From contig NZ_FMTM01000008.1 in NCBI RefSeq assembly GCF_900099775.1, positions 62,001 through 126,000 of the forward strand: a stretch of DNA of 64,000 nucleotides, written 5' to 3'. The first letter of the stretch is position 1; each line of letters starts with the position of its first letter. This document shows positions 38,588 through 49,506 of this stretch, one piece after another. The position numbers were made by a program, and so were the translations under genes. This DNA comes from Rhizobium mongolense subsp. loessense. GTDB taxonomy: Bacteria > Pseudomonadota > Alphaproteobacteria > Rhizobiales > Rhizobiaceae. The notes below the pieces were generated by a model that was given only the letters and a program-made list of their open reading frames with translations, did not search any database and had not been told where the DNA came from.

Positions 38588-39304
38588 ATGCTGACACGCA
38601 AACAACAGGAGCTTCTCCTCTTCATTCATGAGCGTATGAAGGAGTCCGGCGTTCCGCCGTCCTTCGACGAAATGAAGGATGCGCTGGATCTCGCGTCCAA
38701 GTCCGGCATCCACCGGCTGATTACCGCCCTGGAAGAGCGCGGTTTCATTCGTCGCCTACCGAACCGCGCCCGAGCCCTTGAAGTGATCAAGCTGCCGGAG
38801 GCCTATAGCCCGAGCATCCAGCCCCGCCGCGGCTTTTCGCCGAGCGTCATCGAGGGCAGCCTCGGCAAGCCACAGCCTGCGGCCGCCGCGCCGAAGCCGG
38901 CGAACGAAGATAGCAACAGCTCTATTTCGGTTCCCGTTATGGGCCGTATTGCGGCAGGCGTGCCGATCTCGGCGATCCAGAACAACACCCACGACATCAA
39001 CGTTCCGGCCGATATGCTCGGCTCCGGCGAACACTACGCGCTTGAGGTGAAGGGCGATTCGATGATCGAGGCTGGCATCTTCGATGGCGACACGGTCATC
39101 ATCCGCAACACCAGCACCGCCAATCCCGGCGACATTGTCGTGGCACTGGTCGATGACGAGGAAGCGACGCTGAAGCGGTTCCGCCGCAAGGGTGCGTCCA
39201 TCGCCCTTGAAGCGGCAAACCCGGCCTATGAGACGCGCATCTTCGGACCGGATCGCGTAAAGGTTCAGGGTAAGCTCGTTGGCCTTATCCGCCGCTACCA
39301 TTGA
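38588..39304 (+). CDS. lexA: SOS repressor LexA
   Basis: LexA represses DNA-damage genes and cleaves itself when RecA is activated. The 238-residue protein has the N-terminal winged helix ([10 protein letters not shown] start, P-P-S-F-D-E-M near 23-29) and a C-terminal S24 peptidase domain. The cleavage site is Ala123-Gly124 in I-A-A-G-V, the nucleophile is Ser158 in G-D-S-M, and the general base is Lys196 in A-T-L-K-R. The long linker (about 75-115) is usual in rhizobia. Its end overlaps a remnant of comEC on the other strand. Confidence 0.98.
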   Translation: MLTRKQQELLLFIHERMKESGVPPSFDEMKDALDLASKSGIHRLITALEERGFIRRLPNRARALEVIKLPEAYSPSIQPRRGFSPSVIEGSLGKPQPAAAAPKPANEDSNSSISVPVMGRIAAGVPISAIQNNTHDINVPADMLGSGEHYALEVKGDSMIEAGIFDGDTVIIRNTSTANPGDIVVALVDDEEATLKRFRRKGASIALEAANPAYETRIFGPDRVKVQGKLVGLIRRYH

Positions 39305-39548
39305 GCGGCAGCGCGTCGCCGCCCAAGGCGCCGCTGCGCCAATCATAGGCGTGACGGGGCGATTGCGTTTCTCGAAGCGGTTGTTCAAAGCGCGGTTCGA
39401 CGACGCCGGTTTTCCGCAGGGTTTGATCTGCGAAATGCACGGCGCCGGATCGGCAGGGCGCCGAACCTAAGCCTTACCCGCGTGACGACGATGTCCGAGG
39501 TATCGCACGAGTTAAGATAGGCGGCATTTTCGAGCACCGTCAGCGCGG
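39285..39548 (-). pseudogene. decayed 3' end of a comEC-like gene
   Basis: On the minus strand, the frame ending at the TAA at 39285-39287 reads T-L-R-K-T-G-V-V-E, then R-H-A-Y-D-W-R-S-G (from about 39422 down). In another frame upstream, L-N-S-C-D-T-S-D-I-V-V-T-R (about 39520-39480) can be read. This order resembles the C-terminal end of ComEC/Rec2 DNA-uptake proteins. The frames do not join and everything upstream of about 39550 is missing. The end overlaps lexA by about 20 bases. This is a remnant; the assignment rests on the short motifs. Confidence 0.5.
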
Positions 39549-40067
39549 AACCGTTTGAGTTTGCCGTACACTAGGCTTTCTTGACGCAGGAGAAATGGCC
39601 GGCCGCGGCACCGTTCCGCATCGCATTTCTTGCCTCTCCGCTGCCGCGGTGAGTAATTTCGCTTTCCTTTCGTCTTTCGCAGGTTGCAGCAGCCTCACGG
39701 CCGCTCACCACTTGCAGGCCGAAAGCCTGGGAATGCCGCGGAAATGCGAAGCTCATCGTTTTCAACTCCGGCATGCACCCAGCCCGCCGACAACCCTCTG
39801 AATACAACCAGAATGCAGCCCTAAGGGCGTTTCAGCAACAATAATCGATTGAAAACAGAGCAAAAAAATGGATTGCAAAAAGCCGAATTAAATCATTGGC
39901 TTCCGCTATGCGCCTCCGGCATCGCAGGAGTGTCTAAAAGTTGATACTGCGATGCACAAAATGGCGCCACGGTAACTTGGCATTGGCGCCGTGATCATAT
40001 AGCTATCGGAGAGGACGCTTAACCCTATGGCGCTTTTATGGCGCCGCCGCCAGTTTGGAGGATCAGC
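39549..40067. other. non-coding stretch before gltA
   Basis: These 519 bases carry no gene that I can support. A 78-codon open frame on the minus strand (39571-39807) ends G-H-F-S-C-V-K-K-A but lacks a good ribosome-binding site and a recognisable fold. The AT-richer part from about 39830 to 40020 probably holds the gltA promoter and leader. Confidence 0.5.
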
Positions 40068-41357
40068 ATGACGGATCAAAGCGCAACAATCAAAATCGGC
40101 GACAAAACCGCCAATCTTTCCGTGAAAAGCGGAACGATCGGACCGGATGTCATCGATATTGGTGCACTCTATAAAAACACCGGCTCCTTCACGTACGATC
40201 CTGGTTTCACCTCGACCGCTTCCTGTGAATCGAAGATCACCTATATCGACGGCGATGAAGGCATTCTGCTGCATCGCGGCTACCCGATCGAACAGCTTGC
40301 CGAACATGGCGACTTCCTCGAAGTCTGCTATCTACTGCTTTACGGCGAATTGCCAACGGCTGCCCAGAAGAAGGATTTCGACTACCGCGTCACGCATCAC
40401 ACTATGGTGCACGAGCAGATGTCTCGCTTCTTCACCGGCTTCCGCCGCGACGCCCATCCGATGGCCGTCATGTGCGGCTGTGTCGGCGCTCTGTCTGCCT
40501 TCTACCACGACTCGACAGACATCACCGATCCGCATCAGCGTATGGTCGCAAGCCTGCGCATGATCGCCAAGATGCCGACTATCGCGGCCATGGCCTACAA
40601 GTACTATATCGGCCAGCCTTTCGTTTATCCGAAGAACGATCTCGACTACGCCTCGAACTTCCTGCGCATGTGCTTTGCCGTACCGTGCGAAGAATATGTC
40701 GTGAACCCGGTCCTCTCGCGCGCCATGGACCGTATCTTCATCCTGCACGCCGATCACGAGCAGAACGCCTCGACCTCGACAGTTCGTCTCGCCGGCTCTT
40801 CGGGTGCCAACCCGTTCGCCTGCATCGCGGCCGGCATTGCCTGCCTCTGGGGCCCGGCACATGGCGGTGCCAACGAGGCGGCGCTCAACATGCTTTCGGA
40901 AATCGGCTCGGTCGAGCGCATTCCGGAATATATCGCCCGCGCCAAGGACAAGAATGACCCGTTCCGCCTGATGGGCTTCGGTCACCGTGTCTACAAGAAC
41001 TACGATCCGCGCGCCAAGATCATGCAGAAGACGACGCATGAGGTTCTCGCCGAGCTCGGTCACAAGGACGATCCGCTTCTCGAAGTCGCGATGGAGCTGG
41101 AACGCATCGCGCTGACCGACGAATACTTCATCGAAAAGAAGCTCTACCCGAACATCGACTTTTATTCCGGCATCACGCTGAAGGCGCTGGGCTTCCCCAC
41201 GACGATGTTCACGGTGCTCTTTGCGCTGGCCCGCACGGTCGGCTGGATCGCCCAGTGGAACGAGATGATCGAGGACCCCCAGCAGCGCATCGGCCGTCCG
41301 CGCCAGCTCTATATCGGCGAACCGTTGCGCGACTACGTTCCGGTTTCGAAGCGCTAA
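40068..41357 (+). CDS. gltA: citrate synthase
   Basis: GltA condenses acetyl-CoA with oxaloacetate, the entry step of the citric acid cycle. The 429-residue hexameric-type enzyme has the catalytic residues in [12 protein letters not shown] (His near 230), G-P-A-H-G-G-A-N-E (His near 270) and [14 protein letters not shown] (His and Asp). ATG 40068 follows GGAGG with good spacing; an in-frame ATG 10 codons earlier has none. Confidence 0.98.
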   Translation: MTDQSATIKIGDKTANLSVKSGTIGPDVIDIGALYKNTGSFTYDPGFTSTASCESKITYIDGDEGILLHRGYPIEQLAEHGDFLEVCYLLLYGELPTAAQKKDFDYRVTHHTMVHEQMSRFFTGFRRDAHPMAVMCGCVGALSAFYHDSTDITDPHQRMVASLRMIAKMPTIAAMAYKYYIGQPFVYPKNDLDYASNFLRMCFAVPCEEYVVNPVLSRAMDRIFILHADHEQNASTSTVRLAGSSGANPFACIAAGIACLWGPAHGGANEAALNMLSEIGSVERIPEYIARAKDKNDPFRLMGFGHRVYKNYDPRAKIMQKTTHEVLAELGHKDDPLLEVAMELERIALTDEYFIEKKLYPNIDFYSGITLKALGFPTTMFTVLFALARTVGWIAQWNEMIEDPQQRIGRPRQLYIGEPLRDYVPVSKR

Positions 41358-41377
41358 GCCGCTTCCGCCCGAAAAGA

Positions 41378-41406
41378 AACCCGGTCAGAAACGGCCGGGT
41401 TTTTTC
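41378..41406. terminator. terminator shared by gltA and lpxB
   Basis: AACCCGG and CCGGGTT form a hairpin 20 bases after the gltA stop, followed by TTTTTTC on the plus strand; the minus strand has AAAGAAA-type flanks only partly suited to termination. The lpxB stop codon (41385-41387) lies inside this hairpin, so the structure doubles as coding end of lpxB. Confidence 0.85.
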
Positions 41407-42548
41407 TTGTCCAGTATGTCGGAAACGATATCCGCCGCTTTCTCGCCCGGCGGCTTTTCCGTCTGCATGCGCTGCCAGACAAGCTCGAAACCTTCGAGCA
41501 TTGCGCGCCGCTGAAGCGTGTCGCTGGAAAGGCGCTCCATCCAGCGCGCCAGGCTCGCGCCACGAACGACCTCGTTAATATATTCCGGGACGACGGCATA
41601 GTCGGCGATCAGATTCGGGATTGCGCCTGTCCACGTCTTGATGCGCCGCGTCATCATCGTAATGATCCAGTCTGTCTTATAGACTGAGACAGTCGGCACG
41701 CCTGTAAGTGCAAGCTCGAGGATCACAGTCCCCGAGGCAGCCATTGCCGCATCGGCCTCTGCGAAAGCCCGCCATTTCTGTTCATTGCCGGTCAGGATCT
41801 CAGGTTTGGTTTCCCAGTCCTTCACGAGGTTGCGAACCATCGATTCCCTGCGGCTGACGGTCGGCATGAGAAACCGCATTGTGCCACTGCGGGCGACGAG
41901 CTCATTGACGGCATCGCGAAAATAGGGAAGCAGTTTTGTGATCTCCGACGAGCGCGAGCCGGGGAGCAGCATGATCGTTTTCCCGCCCTCCGCGTCGGTC
42001 TTGAGCCTTTCTGCCCGGCCGCGCCTGGCGGCAATCAAATCCGCATCCGCCGTTAGCCGGTGACCGACATAGGTCGTTTGCGGTCCACCGAGCTGCTCCA
42101 TCACCGCCGGTTCGAACGGCAGAACGGCCAGCACATGGTCGACATAACCGAGCATCTGCTGGGCGCGATATTCCTTCCACGCCCAAACGCTGGGACAGAC
42201 GTAATTGACGACTGGGAGTTCCGGCAGGGCTTCGCGAACACGTTTGGCAACGCGATGGGTGAAATCCGGGCTGTCGATGACGACCAGAATATCGGGCCTT
42301 GCCGCAATGATTGCAGCCGTCGTCTGCCTGATGCGGGTGACAAGCTTCGGCAATTTTCCAAGCACCTGCGTGATGCCCATGATCGAAAGCTCGGAGAAGT
42401 CGAAGAGCGATTTCAGCCCCTGTGCCTCCAGCGCGTCGCCGCCGACACCCACAAGTTCAATCCCGGCATGCCTGCGCTTTAGTGCAGCCACGAGATCGGC
42501 GCCGAGAAGGTCTCCGGAAACCTCGCCTGCCACGATCGCGATCTTCAT
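41385..42548 (-). CDS. lpxB: lipid A disaccharide synthase
   Basis: LpxB joins UDP-diacylglucosamine and lipid X into the lipid A disaccharide at the inner membrane. The 387-residue GT-B enzyme shows A-G-E-V-S-G-D-L-L-G-A near residues 7-17, I-D-S-P-D-F near 90-95, Y-V-C-P-S-V-W-A-W near 116-124, and L-L-P-G-S-R-S-S-E-I near 195-204. The ATG at 42548 overlaps the lpxI stop as ATGA; an upstream ATG at 42560 is less likely. It is the last gene of the lipid A series. Confidence 0.96.
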   Translation of the reverse strand: MKIAIVAGEVSGDLLGADLVAALKRRHAGIELVGVGGDALEAQGLKSLFDFSELSIMGITQVLGKLPKLVTRIRQTTAAIIAARPDILVVIDSPDFTHRVAKRVREALPELPVVNYVCPSVWAWKEYRAQQMLGYVDHVLAVLPFEPAVMEQLGGPQTTYVGHRLTADADLIAARRGRAERLKTDAEGGKTIMLLPGSRSSEITKLLPYFRDAVNELVARSGTMRFLMPTVSRRESMVRNLVKDWETKPEILTGNEQKWRAFAEADAAMAASGTVILELALTGVPTVSVYKTDWIITMMTRRIKTWTGAIPNLIADYAVVPEYINEVVRGASLARWMERLSSDTLQRRAMLEGFELVWQRMQTEKPPGEKAADIVSDILDKKKPGRF

Positions 42549-43426
42549 CTCAGCCCCCATGACGGCAGGCCGCGATCGAGCCCGCAGACAAAAAGCCCGG
42601 CTTGGTCGGCTGCCTTGATTACAGCCCGGCGATCCAGCACGAGAGCACGTCCCGCCTCGATGGCAATTCCCGCCAAGCCCGCCGCCTTGGCATTCGTCAC
42701 CGTGGAGAGGCCGATCGACGGAAGGTCGGCGCGGACATCCTGCTGCGGCTTGCAGAGCTTGACCAGCACGCCACGGCGGCGCGGAGATATACGCCCGGCG
42801 GCCCGCAGTGATGCGACGCGCTCAAGCATGCCGTCGGTCCCTTCCGCGCCTTCGAGCGCCACGATGCGCCCCCCCACGGAGACTGCGCCCTGCCCGACAT
42901 CGAGCGCACCAAGCGCTTCGGCGGCTGCTGCCGCCTTCAGGATATCGATCTTGTCGTCGTTCCCCGGCGACATGGTGCCGATCGGCCCGACGGCCGCCAG
43001 CAGGTCGGGGGCAATATCCTGCGCGCCGATGACGCGGCGGCCGTCATCCTCGATAAGCTTGATGACCATCTGCAACACCGTATCGTCGCCGCCCGAAAGC
43101 AGCGTGCGCACCACACCCGGCATCTTTACGACCGTCCGCCAGGTTGGCCGCACTTCCCGCCATTCGGGGCGACGGCGAACGCCGCCGGACATGACGACGC
43201 GGGTGATGTTGTTGCGCTTGAAAAGTTCTGCCAGCGCCGACAAATCACCGACGCCGATGACTGCATGGTCATAGCCCTCCCATGACCGGTCGAGCTCGCC
43301 CTTCAGCGAAATCACGAATGGATCCTCGCCAGCTGCCCGCGCCGCCTCGGCGACATAAGAGGGCAGAAGACCGTTTCCCGCAATGATCGCCAGACGGCCT
43401 TTGTCGGTATCATCGGCGGGAGACAA
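42545..43426 (-). CDS. lpxI: UDP-2,3-diacylglucosamine pyrophosphatase LpxI
   Basis: LpxI (DUF1009 family) cleaves UDP-2,3-diacylglucosamine to lipid X and UMP, replacing LpxH in alphaproteobacteria. The 293-residue protein has L-A-I-I-A-G-N-G-L-L-P near 11-21, S-G-G-V-R-R-R-P near 76-83, and D-L-P-S-I-G near 235-240. The only well-placed start is TTG at 43426, two bases after the lpxA stop and 5 bases after AAAGGC. It lies between lpxA and lpxB. Confidence 0.93.
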   Translation of the reverse strand: MSPADDTDKGRLAIIAGNGLLPSYVAEAARAAGEDPFVISLKGELDRSWEGYDHAVIGVGDLSALAELFKRNNITRVVMSGGVRRRPEWREVRPTWRTVVKMPGVVRTLLSGGDDTVLQMVIKLIEDDGRRVIGAQDIAPDLLAAVGPIGTMSPGNDDKIDILKAAAAAEALGALDVGQGAVSVGGRIVALEGAEGTDGMLERVASLRAAGRISPRRRGVLVKLCKPQQDVRADLPSIGLSTVTNAKAAGLAGIAIEAGRALVLDRRAVIKAADQAGLFVCGLDRGLPSWGLR

Positions 43427-43428
43427 GG

Positions 43429-44247
43429 TCAGCCTTTCTGCCCTCGCGTCGGCGATGACAGCGCGCGGTCGCTTTCCGCGGCAATGAAATCGAGGATCTG
43501 CATCACCGGCTCGCAATCGGCGTATTCGTCGCGGATCGCTGACGCGTTGTCGCGGATCGAGCCTGATCCTTCAAAAATCGCCTTGTAAGCGCGCCGCACC
43601 GTATGGATGACAGCGCGATCAATCCCGGCGCGCGTCATGCCGACGACGTTAAGACCACCCAGCAAACCGGGATTTCCATTGAGCATCCCATACGGAATGA
43701 CATCGTAGCTGACAGCCGAAAGGCCGCCGACGAAGGCCTGGCGGCCGACGCGCGTGAACTGATGCACGGCCGATCCGCCGCCGAGAATGACCCGATCCTC
43801 GATCGTCACATGCCCGGCGAGCATGACATTGTTCGACATGATGACATGATTGCCGACGCGGCAGTCATGGGCGACATGAGAATTGGCGAGAAACAGGTTG
43901 TTGTCGCCTACGATTGTCTTGCCGCCGAAATCGGCGGTGCCGGTATTCATCGTCACGCCTTCGCGGATGGTACAATTCTCGCCCACCGTCAGCGTCGTCT
44001 CCTCGCCGCCATGGTGGACGCTCTGGGGGTCGCCGCCGATGACCGCCATCGGGAAAATCCGGGTGCCTTTGCCGATCTCGGTTCTACCCGTCACCACGAC
44101 ATGCGCTAGCAGTTCGGCATTGTCATGAAGAACAACCTTCGGACCGACATGGCAGAACGGACCGACGGTCACGCCTTCCCCGATGACGGCGCCATCCTCG
44201 ACAACGGCCATGGCATGGATGCGGGCGCTCCCTGCGATCGTGCTCAT
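43429..44247 (-). CDS. lpxA: UDP-GlcNAc acyltransferase LpxA
   Basis: LpxA transfers a hydroxyacyl chain from ACP to UDP-GlcNAc, the first step of lipid A synthesis. The 272-residue product has the left-handed beta-helix hexapeptide repeats from about residue 8 to 190, the catalytic His near 130 in S-H-V-A-H-D-C, and the C-terminal helical part with A-Y-K-A-I-F. Its start overlaps the fabZ stop by four bases. Confidence 0.97.
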   Translation of the reverse strand: MSTIAGSARIHAMAVVEDGAVIGEGVTVGPFCHVGPKVVLHDNAELLAHVVVTGRTEIGKGTRIFPMAVIGGDPQSVHHGGEETTLTVGENCTIREGVTMNTGTADFGGKTIVGDNNLFLANSHVAHDCRVGNHVIMSNNVMLAGHVTIEDRVILGGGSAVHQFTRVGRQAFVGGLSAVSYDVIPYGMLNGNPGLLGGLNVVGMTRAGIDRAVIHTVRRAYKAIFEGSGSIRDNASAIRDEYADCEPVMQILDFIAAESDRALSSPTRGQKG

Positions 44248-44711
44248 GCCTCGTCCTTACGAAGAATCATCGCGCCGATATCAGCTTCCGCGGCCAATGC
44301 GCCGTCGACCTTGGCGTCGCAATGGAACTTCCAGATATTACCGCGTTGCTTCTGCTTCTTCACATGAAATTCGACCCTATCGCCCGGGATGACGGGTTTG
44401 CGGAAACGTGCATTGTCGATGGTCATGAAATAGACGAGGTTACCGCTCGTTCCATCCTTGCGCGCGCAGATCGCACCCGCCGTCTGCGCCATGCCTTCGA
44501 TCAGCAGCACACCCGGCATGATCGGCGACTCGGGAAAGTGGCCGGTGAAATGAGGCTCGTTGGCAGTGACGTTCTTGATGCCGATCGCGGAATCATCGCC
44601 GTCGATCTCAATAATCCGGTCGACCAGCAAAAACGGATAGCGGTGCGGCAGAAGCTTCATGATCTCCATGATGTCCGCCGAAGCAAGCGTCTCCTTGACC
44701 CCTTCAGTCAT
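44244..44711 (-). CDS. fabZ: 3-hydroxyacyl-ACP dehydratase FabZ
   Basis: FabZ dehydrates 3-hydroxyacyl-ACP in fatty acid elongation and so competes with LpxA for substrate. The 155-residue hot-dog fold protein has [12 protein letters not shown] near 21-32, the catalytic H-F-P-x-x-P-I-M-P-G-V-L with His near 58, and the Glu in L-I-E-G-M-A-Q near 70-76. Four-base overlaps join it to lpxD and lpxA. Confidence 0.98.
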   Translation of the reverse strand: MTEGVKETLASADIMEIMKLLPHRYPFLLVDRIIEIDGDDSAIGIKNVTANEPHFTGHFPESPIMPGVLLIEGMAQTAGAICARKDGTSGNLVYFMTIDNARFRKPVIPGDRVEFHVKKQKQRGNIWKFHCDAKVDGALAAEADIGAMILRKDEA

Positions 44712-45769
44712 TCTTGATCTCCCGTTTTATGAGCCCGAGCGCTCGCCCGCGCCATTATCTCCGCCGACTCTCGAAGAAAATCCTTTACCGGACGCGCTGG
44801 AATGCCGCCATAACGCTCACCGGCAGGAATGCTCTGAATGACGCCGCTCTTTGCCGCGATCTGTACGCCATCGCCAATCGTAATATGGCCATTAATACCT
44901 GTCTGGCCGCCGATCTGCACGCCATTTCCAATAACCGCACTGCCGGCGATACCGACCTGCGAAACGATCGCGCAATGACGCCCGATCCTGACGTTGTGGC
45001 CTATCTGCACCTGGTTGTCGATCTTCGTTCCCTCGCCGACAACCGTGTCGTCCATCGTGCCGCGATCGATCGTCGTGTTCGCGCCGATCTCGACATTGTC
45101 CTGGATGATGACCCGGCCGATCTGAACGATCTTGATCATTCCTCTGGGGCCTGGCGCATATCCGAAACCATCCTGGCCAATACGCGCACCGTTGTGCACG
45201 ATCACGCCATTGCCCAAAAGCGCGCATATCACGCTGGCACCGCCGGCGATCGTGCAATCGCGGCCGATCTTGACACCGGGACCGATAAGCGCGCCGGCAC
45301 CGATCCGTGTTCCTTGACCGATTTCCGCATTCGCGCCGATGACAGCAAAAGGCTCGACGATCACGCCCGATTCCAGCCGCGCCGTCGGATCGACAGCCGC
45401 AGTCGCCGCGATCTCTGCTGTCGAAGACATTGTTGGCAGCGGCTGCAGAGCAGTTGGATGGAGATGCCCGCCTGCCATCGCAAAAGCGGCATGGGGATTC
45501 TTCGACAAGAGAACCGGAATATGAGGAGGTACCGCCGACCTTATCGCGGGCTCGCAAAGAACTGCCGACGCCCGACAGGTTTCAAGCTCGGCACGGCTCC
45601 TGCGTGAGATGATATAGCAAAGATCACCGGCCTTCGCACGGCTGACCGGCGACACCGATCGGATAAGGATGTCGCCATTTTCGGGATCGGCAAGTTCCGC
45701 CCCGAGATATTGCGCCAACTCCGAAAGTTTGACGCCGTCGCGGGGCGGAAAGAAATTGTTCTGCTCCAC
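44708..45769 (-). CDS. lpxD: UDP-3-O-acyl-glucosamine N-acyltransferase LpxD
   Basis: LpxD adds the second acyl chain in lipid A synthesis. The 353-residue product has an N-terminal uridine-binding domain (to about 100), many left-handed beta-helix hexapeptides (I-G-x-G-x-x-I type, about 105-310) and a helical C-terminus. The catalytic His is in Q-I-G-H-N near 250. The start is GTG 45769, after GGAG, giving V-E-Q-N-N-F-F and the normal length; the ATG at 45829 lies in the end of bamA and would add 20 residues. Confidence 0.95.
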   Translation of the reverse strand: MEQNNFFPPRDGVKLSELAQYLGAELADPENGDILIRSVSPVSRAKAGDLCYIISRRSRAELETCRASAVLCEPAIRSAVPPHIPVLLSKNPHAAFAMAGGHLHPTALQPLPTMSSTAEIAATAAVDPTARLESGVIVEPFAVIGANAEIGQGTRIGAGALIGPGVKIGRDCTIAGGASVICALLGNGVIVHNGARIGQDGFGYAPGPRGMIKIVQIGRVIIQDNVEIGANTTIDRGTMDDTVVGEGTKIDNQVQIGHNVRIGRHCAIVSQVGIAGSAVIGNGVQIGGQTGINGHITIGDGVQIAAKSGVIQSIPAGERYGGIPARPVKDFLRESAEIMARASARAHKTGDQE

Positions 45770-45806
45770 CGGCAAAGCTCCAGTCTTCGATTCTGGATTG
45801 CCGATA

Positions 45807-48149
45807 TCAGAATTGGTTGTTGATGCCAAACTTGAAGTACTGCGTTTGGTCGTAATCTTCCTTCACGACTGGAATCGCGTAGTCGACGCGCAGCGCGCCG
45901 AACGGCGACTGCCAGACAAGGCCAACACCGACGGACGCACGAAGTGCCGCGCTATCGCCTCGCACGAATTCTGGCGAACTCACGTCAACATCATTTCCAA
46001 ACAATGTTCCCGCATCAGCGAAGACCGCGCCACGAAGGCCAAAGTCACGCGGGAATCCGGGCATCGGGAAGGTCGCTTCCGCCGACACGGTAAAATAAGT
46101 CGTTCCTCCGAGCGGATCATCCGGTCCGCCACCAACGCGAGGACCGATACCCTTGTTTTCGAAGCCGCGGATGTCGTTGTTGCCCAATGTGAACTGGTCG
46201 AAGATGTTTAGGTCCTTGCCGATACCGACAACATGGCCCGCGCCGGCCGCAACAGAACCAATGATATCGGCATCGTCAGCCAGCAGATGATAATAACGCG
46301 CCTTCCCGTAGATCTTGTAAAACTGCGAGTCGCCACCCAAGCCCGCAATCTCCTGCGTCAACGTCGCGTATATACCCTCGCGCGGGAGCGTCATGTCATC
46401 GAGCGTGTTATAGGTCAGCGTATTGGAAATCGATGAACGGATCCAAGGCCCATCGTTCACAAGGTCCTGGTAGGGCGTCGAAAGATCGGACAGATCGTTG
46501 CCATCGGCGTCGTAGTCCATCCGCTTGAAGTTGTAGCGGAACGTCGTCGCCAGGTCCTCGGTGATCGGCGCGGTCGCGCGGAGAACGACGCTATCTTCGG
46601 TATAGTCGTAATTGTCGTTGCTCGAGGTTTCGCTGTGATTGAGGTCGAAACCGGTCGCAAGGCGATAACCGAGGAAGTAAGGCTCGGTGAAGCTCAAACC
46701 ATAACTCTGCGAGCCTTCGACACCGCCACCGGCAGAAACCCTGATATACTGGCCGCGACCCAGGAAGTTCTTTTCTTCGATGGACGCTTCCAGGATCAGA
46801 CCGTCGCCGCCTGCGGCGTAACCGGCACCGATACCGAACGAACCCGTCGACTGATCCTGAACATCTACGATGACAACGACGCGGTCAGCCGAGCTGCCGG
46901 GCGCGGTCGAGATATTCACCGACGAGAAGAAGCCGAGCGCTTCGAGACGGCGCTTCGCCTTGGTGATCATCTGCTGATTGAAGGCGTCGCCTTCGCTCAT
47001 GTCGAATTCGCGGCGGATGACGTAATCGCGCGTGCGGCTGTTGCCGCGGATTTCGATGCGCTCGATGTAGGCACGCTCACCCTGGTCGACGAGGTATTCG
47101 ACACCGATCGTATTGTTGCCGAGGTCGCGGTTACCGCGCGGCGTCACGCGGGCGAACGGATATCCTGCCGAAGCCACCTGATCCGAAATGGCTTCCATGG
47201 ACCTCTGGACGTCCTTGGCGCTGTAGACTTCGCCTTCACGCGTCTCCACTAGGCCTTGAAGCTGCTCGCCGGACACGCCTTCTACGGTCGACTGTACGGT
47301 TACCGGACCGAAGTCGTAACGCGGGCCTTCCTCGATATTGAAGGTCAGCGTGTACTTATTCGTGGCTTCGTCAAAAGTAGCATCCGAAGAGATGATCTTG
47401 AAGTCGGCATAGCCGCGGTTGAAATAGAACTGGCGCAGCGCCTCTTCGTCGGCATGCAGGCGATCTTCGCTGTAAACGTCCTTGCGGGTCAGGAACGAGA
47501 GGAAGTTCGAGCGCTTGGTGCTAATGACGGCAGCTAGACGACCGGTACTGTAGGCATTGTTGCCCACGAAATTGATGGCTGCGATCTTCGTGCGATCGCC
47601 CTCATCTATGACGAAAGCGAGGTTGACGCGGCCTTCGCCAAGCGGAACGACCTGCGTCGTGACCTGCACTTCGCTGCGGCCCGTTGCCGCGTAAGCTTCC
47701 TTGATCGCTGCGATATCGGCCTGGATCAGCGCATCGTTGTAGGGACCGGAGGCATGCGTCTGCACAACCGAGGCCAGCTTGTCGTCCTTGACCTTGCGGT
47801 TGCCGTTGAAAACGACCTGGTTGACGAGCTGGGCTTCCTCGACAGTCACTACCAGCGTGCTGCCGGAGACGGAGATCTTGACATCGGAGAAGTACCCCGT
47901 GCCGTACAGCTGCTTTACCGAGTCATCGATGTCGGTATTCGAGAAGTTCCTGCCTGGGGCAATGGTGAGATTGGACCGGACTGCCTCAGCGCCAACGCGG
48001 CTTGCTCCACGCACATCGATCCGCTGAATAACGGCTGCTTCCGCAGCCGTCGCAGAGACGATAGTAATTGCGCTTGCGCCCGAAGCAACAATACCTGCAG
48101 ACAGCGCAACCGCCGATACTGCGTTCAAAAATCTTGAACCAGCCTTCAT
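45807..48149 (-). CDS. bamA: outer membrane assembly factor BamA
   Basis: BamA is the Omp85 core of the BAM machine that folds beta-barrel proteins into the outer membrane. The 780-residue product has a signal peptide (about 1-38, ending A-T-A-A-E-A), five POTRA domains (about 40-420), and a C-terminal beta barrel ending in F, the expected terminal aromatic residue. V-R-G-x-x-R (start of POTRA1) and R-G-F near the barrel end are visible. ATG 48149 (M-K-A-G-S-R-F) is preferred; one at 48158 is possible. It lies between rseP and lpxD. Confidence 0.96.
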   Translation of the reverse strand: MKAGSRFLNAVSAVALSAGIVASGASAITIVSATAAEAAVIQRIDVRGASRVGAEAVRSNLTIAPGRNFSNTDIDDSVKQLYGTGYFSDVKISVSGSTLVVTVEEAQLVNQVVFNGNRKVKDDKLASVVQTHASGPYNDALIQADIAAIKEAYAATGRSEVQVTTQVVPLGEGRVNLAFVIDEGDRTKIAAINFVGNNAYSTGRLAAVISTKRSNFLSFLTRKDVYSEDRLHADEEALRQFYFNRGYADFKIISSDATFDEATNKYTLTFNIEEGPRYDFGPVTVQSTVEGVSGEQLQGLVETREGEVYSAKDVQRSMEAISDQVASAGYPFARVTPRGNRDLGNNTIGVEYLVDQGERAYIERIEIRGNSRTRDYVIRREFDMSEGDAFNQQMITKAKRRLEALGFFSSVNISTAPGSSADRVVVIVDVQDQSTGSFGIGAGYAAGGDGLILEASIEEKNFLGRGQYIRVSAGGGVEGSQSYGLSFTEPYFLGYRLATGFDLNHSETSSNDNYDYTEDSVVLRATAPITEDLATTFRYNFKRMDYDADGNDLSDLSTPYQDLVNDGPWIRSSISNTLTYNTLDDMTLPREGIYATLTQEIAGLGGDSQFYKIYGKARYYHLLADDADIIGSVAAGAGHVVGIGKDLNIFDQFTLGNNDIRGFENKGIGPRVGGGPDDPLGGTTYFTVSAEATFPMPGFPRDFGLRGAVFADAGTLFGNDVDVSSPEFVRGDSAALRASVGVGLVWQSPFGALRVDYAIPVVKEDYDQTQYFKFGINNQF

Positions 48150-48343
48150 TTCACCCATTACCTTTTTTCTCGTCCCCGTCGCCAGGCGAACCCGATTCCG
48201 GCACGTGTGTCGTTTTACCCGCTTTTGCCCTACAAGCAAGGCAGCAAGTTAATTTCTGTTTACTTCATTTCGAAGCGTGACCCATTCGCCACTACAGCTT
48301 TGAAACATCGTAAATAAACGGTAATTTCCCCTCACCGCGCGTG

Positions 48344-49477
48344 TTAACCTATCAACGCGCTAATGTCATTCCAGGTAGCAAAAACCATCAGCGAAAGGAC
48401 CATAGCCAGACCAATGCGAAATGCAATTTCCTGGGCCGATGCCCCCAGAGGTTTACCCCTCACCGCCTCAATCGCATAGAACATCAAATGCCCGCCATCA
48501 AGTACCGGAACAGGCATCAAATTCAGTAATCCGATGGAAACGGACAACACCGCGGCAAGCTGAAGCAGGGCTGCAACACCGAGCGTTGCCATCTGGCCGG
48601 ATGCCTGGGCCACGCGGATGGGTCCCCCGAGCTGATCGGGTTTCATGTAGCCCGCGAAAAGATTGCCGATATATTTGAAGGTGCCGGTGACGATATGCCA
48701 GGTCTGGACGGCGCCTTCCTCCAAGGCTGCGAGCGGCGTGTATGTCTGCACGCGGAAATGGCCGACCTCCTGGTTCGTCACGATGCCAATCAGACCGATC
48801 TCCATCTTGTTGCCGAACTGGTCCGTCATGTCGGTGCGCTTTGGCACCATCGGCAGGTCCATCTTCTCGCCGTTCCGCTCGATGGTAACGACGATCCGCT
48901 GCTCAGGGCGAACGCTTACATAGCGGCGCACATCGTCGAACGTATCGACCTTCCCGCCGTCGATTGCGATCAGCAGGTCACCGGGCAGGATTCCGGCCTC
49001 AGCGGCAGCGCTCTCCGGCTTCACTTCGGCGACGACCGGATCGGCGATCGAGCGGCCGTAGATCGAGAAAAGAACCGCAAAGATGATGATCGCAAGCAGA
49101 AAGTTGGCGATGGGACCTGCGGCCACCGTCGCTGCGCGCTTCCAGAGCTTTGCGCCGGCAAATGAGCGCGCCCGATCCGCTTCCGACATCGCTTCGAGCT
49201 TATCCATGTCCGGCTTGCTCGAGGCATCCTCGTCGCCGAAGAACCGCACATAGCCGCCAAGCGGGATCGCCGAGATCTTCCAGCGCGTTCCATGCCGATC
49301 GGTAAAGCCCGCAAGCTCTGGTCCGAAGCCGACAGAAAAAGCGAGCACGCGGATGCCGCTCCAGCGGCCGACCAGATAGTGACCCATCTCGTGCACGAAA
49401 ACGAGCAGCGAGAGGACCAGAACGAACGGAATGATATAACCCGTCAGAAAGCCGAATATACCGGTCATGCCTTCCAT
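48344..49477 (-). CDS. rseP: site-2 protease RseP
   Basis: RseP is an intramembrane zinc metalloprotease that cleaves anti-sigma factors and signal peptide remnants. The 377-residue protein has H-E-M-G-H near residues 29-33, a PDZ domain (about 125-205, with A-G-I-L-P-G-D), and the second metal site L-N-L-M-P-V-P-V-L-D-G-G-H near 315-327, between hydrophobic segments. AAGGATTT precedes ATG 49477. It is the usual neighbour of cdsA and bamA. Confidence 0.95.
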   Translation of the reverse strand: MEGMTGIFGFLTGYIIPFVLVLSLLVFVHEMGHYLVGRWSGIRVLAFSVGFGPELAGFTDRHGTRWKISAIPLGGYVRFFGDEDASSKPDMDKLEAMSEADRARSFAGAKLWKRAATVAAGPIANFLLAIIIFAVLFSIYGRSIADPVVAEVKPESAAAEAGILPGDLLIAIDGGKVDTFDDVRRYVSVRPEQRIVVTIERNGEKMDLPMVPKRTDMTDQFGNKMEIGLIGIVTNQEVGHFRVQTYTPLAALEEGAVQTWHIVTGTFKYIGNLFAGYMKPDQLGGPIRVAQASGQMATLGVAALLQLAAVLSVSIGLLNLMPVPVLDGGHLMFYAIEAVRGKPLGASAQEIAFRIGLAMVLSLMVFATWNDISALIG

Positions 49478-49506
49478 AAATCCTTCCGCTGCGCCCAGCG
49501 CAGATA

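Noticed and set aside
39571-39807. 78-codon minus-strand open frame between lexA and gltA
   Set aside because: It has no clear ribosome-binding site and no family match that I can see. It is kept only as a note in the gap entry.
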